A DNA stretch of 8,510 nucleotides. It comes from an uncultured Anaerolineaceae bacterium. Lineage in GTDB: Bacteria; Chloroflexota; Anaerolineae; Anaerolineales; Anaerolineaceae. The notes under the pieces were generated by a model that had not been told where the DNA came from, did no database searches, and saw nothing but the letters and a program-made list of their open reading frames with translations. The position numbers and the translations under genes are program-made. This document shows positions 6,253 to 8,510 of the stretch, one piece after another. Every line of letters begins with the position of its first letter. Position 1 is the stretch's first letter. Location: the NCBI GenBank assembly GCA_937907495.1, contig CALESS010000198.1, positions 1 through 8,510 of the forward strand, written 5' to 3'.

Positions 6253-6276
6253 CTGGGCGGCAGAAATGCCGCCCAG
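6253..6276 (+). terminator. Hairpin after the substrate-binding protein gene, partial terminator or mRNA stabiliser
   Basis: CTGGGCGGCA (6253-6262) and TGCCGCCCAG (6267-6276) form a perfect 10-bp GC-rich stem closed by a GAAA tetraloop. ATTCATTTATTT follows, a moderately T-rich tail. The hairpin lies 17 bases after the stop and 84 bases before the permease ATG. In many importer operons such a hairpin lets the binding protein be made in excess over the membrane parts; that role is inferred here. Confidence 0.65.
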
Positions 6277-6316
6277 ATTCATTTATTTCCCGAACCAAAC
6301 AAAGTGCGATTCCCTG

Positions 6317-6333
6317 CCGGGGCTTCCACCCGG
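6317..6333 (+). promoter_or_regulatory. Weak second hairpin upstream of the permease gene
   Basis: CCGGG (6317-6321) and CCCGG (6329-6333) can pair around a 7-base loop, followed by TAATTCTTGTT. It is much weaker than the hairpin at 6253 and could be chance. No convincing separate promoter for the permease was seen in 6277-6351. Confidence 0.2.
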
Positions 6334-6359
6334 TAATTCTTGTTAAACAGTGGAGGATC

Positions 6360-8510
6360 ATGCAGACCTCACCCCCGTTGAATCTCAATTCAAAAAATCA
6401 GGAGTCCGGGTTAAAACGCAGGTTCCGTGAATTTTCTCTCATCTTCCGGGATCCGGTTTTGTTTATGAGCCTGTTGTTTTCCGGTATTTTCATCCTCGTA
6501 TTCGTTGTATTTCCCATTTTTCAAACCATCAAGGGCGGTTTTTTCAATAAGGAAGGCGCCTGGGATTTCACCTATTTTGCCCGTTATTTTGATGATTATT
6601 ACGGTCCGGCGATGCGCCAGACTTTTTATGACACGATGAAAATGGGCTTCTTAACCGCCATTTTTGGCACATTGGTGGGTTTTATCTTTGCTTATGCCAC
6701 CGTGCGCTGCAACCCGCCAGGTAAGGGCATTATGCACTGGCTGGCACTCCTGCCGACCGTCAGCCCGCCTTTTGCCCTGGCCTTGAGCATGATCCTGCTG
6801 TTTGGCCGCAACGGTCTGATCACCCGCAAACTACTGGGAATTGTGTTTGTGCCGGGGATGAATGATATCTATGGCCTGGATGGGCTGGTGATTGTCCAGA
6901 CGGTGACCTTCTTTTCCGTGGCGTATTTGATCTTGCGGGCCATGTTGGAGCGCTTGAACCCGGCGATGGAAGAAGCGGCCTCCAGCCTGGGGGCCAGTCG
7001 TTTGCACATCTTCCGCACGGTGACCCTGCCACTGCTGATCCCCGGGTTGGCGGGGGCTTTCTTGCTGCTGTTTGTCGAATCGCTGGCGGATTTGGGCAAC
7101 CCGCTGTTCATTGCCGGTAACAAAACGGTGCTTTCGGCGCAGATCTTCCTGGCGGTGATCGGAGAGTACGACTACCAGAAAGCTTCTGCCCTCTCGCTGG
7201 TGCTGATCATCCCGACCCTGATCCTGTTCATGGTCCAGCGTTATTACGTCAACCGGCGCTCGTACATCTCGGTGACGGGCAAGCCCTCCGGGGCGCAAAT
7301 CACCGAGAAAGACCCGTTCATCCGCTGGGGCTTTATCATCGCCACCTATCTCATCTGCCTGTTTGTGCTGCTGCTGTATGTGACCATTATCTACGGCTCC
7401 TTTAGCACAGCCTGGGGAGTGGACTTCACGCCGACATTGCGGCATTGGTCCATGACGGTGACGCGGGGCGTGGAGGCCATTTTGGATACCACCTTCCTGA
7501 GCGCGGTCGCCACCCCGTTTGCTGCTATTTTGGGCATGGTGATCGCCTGGCTGGTGGTGCGCAAGAATTTCAGCGGCAAGGAGTTTTTGGATTTCAGTTC
7601 CAACCTGGGGGGCGCCGTTCCGGGCACCATCCTGGGTATTGGTTTTGTACTGGCCTTCAACAAGCCGCCGTTTTCACTGGCGGTGGTGGTATATGGGGCG
7701 CTGGCGATTTTCTTTGTGCTGGTGGTGGGGAAAACCGCCTGGGAGCGGCTGGTGATGCTATTGGTTGGCACAGCAGCCGGTGTGCTGCTCATCAACCTGG
7801 AGACGCGGCAGGTGAATTTTGCCCTGGGCGGCATCTACCTGGCGCTGGGCCTGGCCTTGCTGATCTTGCGGCGGAAACCCCTGCCGGCCATTCTGGCGGC
7901 GGTGCTGGGGGTCTACCTGATGAGCAATAACTGGGCAACAGCCATCGCCCAGCCGATTGCCAACTTCAGCCGCAGCATCCCGCGCGGATTCTGGAGCAAC
8001 GCCATCTTCCAGTTTTCGGACCATCTCAAGGTGCTCATCCAACCACCGCCTTCACTGCTGGCGATCGTCATGGTCTTTGCCGGCATTCTGCTGGTGCAAG
8101 GCCTGAAGGGCCGGGTGCCGCGGGTGGTGCTGGGCATTCTGGCGCTGGCAGTGCCGGCTGCGCTCTCCTTCATGGATATTCCCTTCTCCCTGGTGGGCGG
8201 AGCCTATATCATCATGGCGGCGTTTATCGTCCGCAGCCTGCCGGCTTCGGTGCGGGCGGGTGTGGCTTCCTTGCAGCAAATTGACCCCTCCATCGAGGAG
8301 GCCTCCAATATCCTGGGCGGAGATGCCCAGTACACCTTCCGCAAGGTTACCCTGCCGCTGATTTTACCGGCGCTGCTGGCAGGCCTGATCTTTAGCTTCA
8401 CCCGCCACATGACCAGCCTTTCGGCTATCATCTTCCTGGTCAGCGCCAAATGGCGGATTGTGACCGCATCCATCTTGAGCGAGTGGGAGCAGGGCGGGGT
8501 AAGCATTGCC
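6360..8510 (+). CDS. FbpB-type ABC importer permease with two permease domains and an extra hydrophobic block; 3' truncated by the window
   Basis: The frame from ATG 6360 runs 717 codons to the window end without a stop, so it is partial. GGAGG (6352-6356) is the ribosome site. The product is a double-domain inner-membrane permease of the ferric-iron importer class, forming the channel fed by the upstream binding protein and driven by an ATPase expected downstream. The first half carries an EAA loop, EEAASSLGAS...VTLPLLIPG (204-229). The second carries EEASNILGGD...VTLPLILPA (646-671). The sequence GTILGIGFVLAFNKPPF (422-438) is the usual start of the second permease domain, and IVRSLPASVRAG...QQIDPS (623-644) its usual continuation. 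Between them, about 440-608, lies an extra stretch with some six hydrophobic segments that typical FbpB proteins of 500-550 residues do not have. Reading frame and base use stay uniform across it, so it is not a frameshift artefact. Confidence 0.92.
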   Translation, partial: MQTSPPLNLNSKNQESGLKRRFREFSLIFRDPVLFMSLLFSGIFILVFVVFPIFQTIKGGFFNKEGAWDFTYFARYFDDYYGPAMRQTFYDTMKMGFLTAIFGTLVGFIFAYATVRCNPPGKGIMHWLALLPTVSPPFALALSMILLFGRNGLITRKLLGIVFVPGMNDIYGLDGLVIVQTVTFFSVAYLILRAMLERLNPAMEEAASSLGASRLHIFRTVTLPLLIPGLAGAFLLLFVESLADLGNPLFIAGNKTVLSAQIFLAVIGEYDYQKASALSLVLIIPTLILFMVQRYYVNRRSYISVTGKPSGAQITEKDPFIRWGFIIATYLICLFVLLLYVTIIYGSFSTAWGVDFTPTLRHWSMTVTRGVEAILDTTFLSAVATPFAAILGMVIAWLVVRKNFSGKEFLDFSSNLGGAVPGTILGIGFVLAFNKPPFSLAVVVYGALAIFFVLVVGKTAWERLVMLLVGTAAGVLLINLETRQVNFALGGIYLALGLALLILRRKPLPAILAAVLGVYLMSNNWATAIAQPIANFSRSIPRGFWSNAIFQFSDHLKVLIQPPPSLLAIVMVFAGILLVQGLKGRVPRVVLGILALAVPAALSFMDIPFSLVGGAYIIMAAFIVRSLPASVRAGVASLQQIDPSIEEASNILGGDAQYTFRKVTLPLILPALLAGLIFSFTRHMTSLSAIIFLVSAKWRIVTASILSEWEQGGVSIA

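Noticed and set aside
6831..7445. Minus-strand open frame of 204 codons opposite the permease
   Set aside because: It is antisense to clear permease motifs including the first EAA loop and its composition (Gln, His, Arg rich) is typical of shadow frames.
7445..7930. Plus-strand open frame of 161 codons
   Set aside because: It overlaps the permease in another frame and encodes a Gly/Ala/His-rich, low-information sequence with no ribosome site; the permease frame stays intact here.

Overview
The window looks like chromosomal DNA of a bacterium from the Chloroflexota, most likely an Anaerolineae-type lineage. This is inference. It rests on the Rhs core wording, an IS1634-type transposase remnant, a heterodimer-style ABC exporter with a glycine-rich start, and a GC-rich backbone from about 2.16 kb onward. 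No rRNA, tRNA or marker gene is present to confirm it. No CRISPR array, tRNA or rRNA was seen.

Region 1 (1-2160) is an accessory patch. It opens with the 3' end of an Rhs/YD-repeat gene: the last part of the conserved core, then a variable C-terminal tip of about 200 residues in visibly AT-rich DNA. Sixteen bases downstream lies a small AT-rich lipoprotein gene, a candidate partner or immunity protein of the Rhs tip. After 179 bases without a gene comes the C-terminal third or so of an IS1634-family transposase on the minus strand. It abuts a stranded piece of Rhs core on the plus strand and two strong palindromes. This reads as an Rhs locus broken up by insertion and recombination.

Region 2 (2161-4887, minus strand) is a two-gene operon. 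The first gene encodes an iron-sulfur protein with CDGSH, Fer4_19 and CDGSH domains in that order. The second encodes a complete ABC exporter half-transporter (TMD plus NBD) whose start codon directly follows the stop of the first. The exporter carries an unusual insertion of roughly 48 residues inside its nucleotide-binding domain, between the A-loop and Walker A.

Region 3 (5030-8510, plus strand) is transcribed divergently. A good extended -10 promoter precedes a lipoprotein substrate-binding protein of the ferric-iron/AfuA/polyamine-like class. A terminator-like hairpin follows it. Next comes a large FbpB-type double-domain permease that runs off the window end. The permease has no stop in the window but is plainly coding. 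It holds two EAA loops and an extra block of about 170 hydrophobic residues in its second half that ordinary FbpB proteins lack. An ATPase gene would be expected just past the window.

Iron-sulfur handling on one side and an iron-type importer on the other share one intergenic region (4888-5150). A common theme of metal or redox homeostasis is possible but not shown by the sequence.
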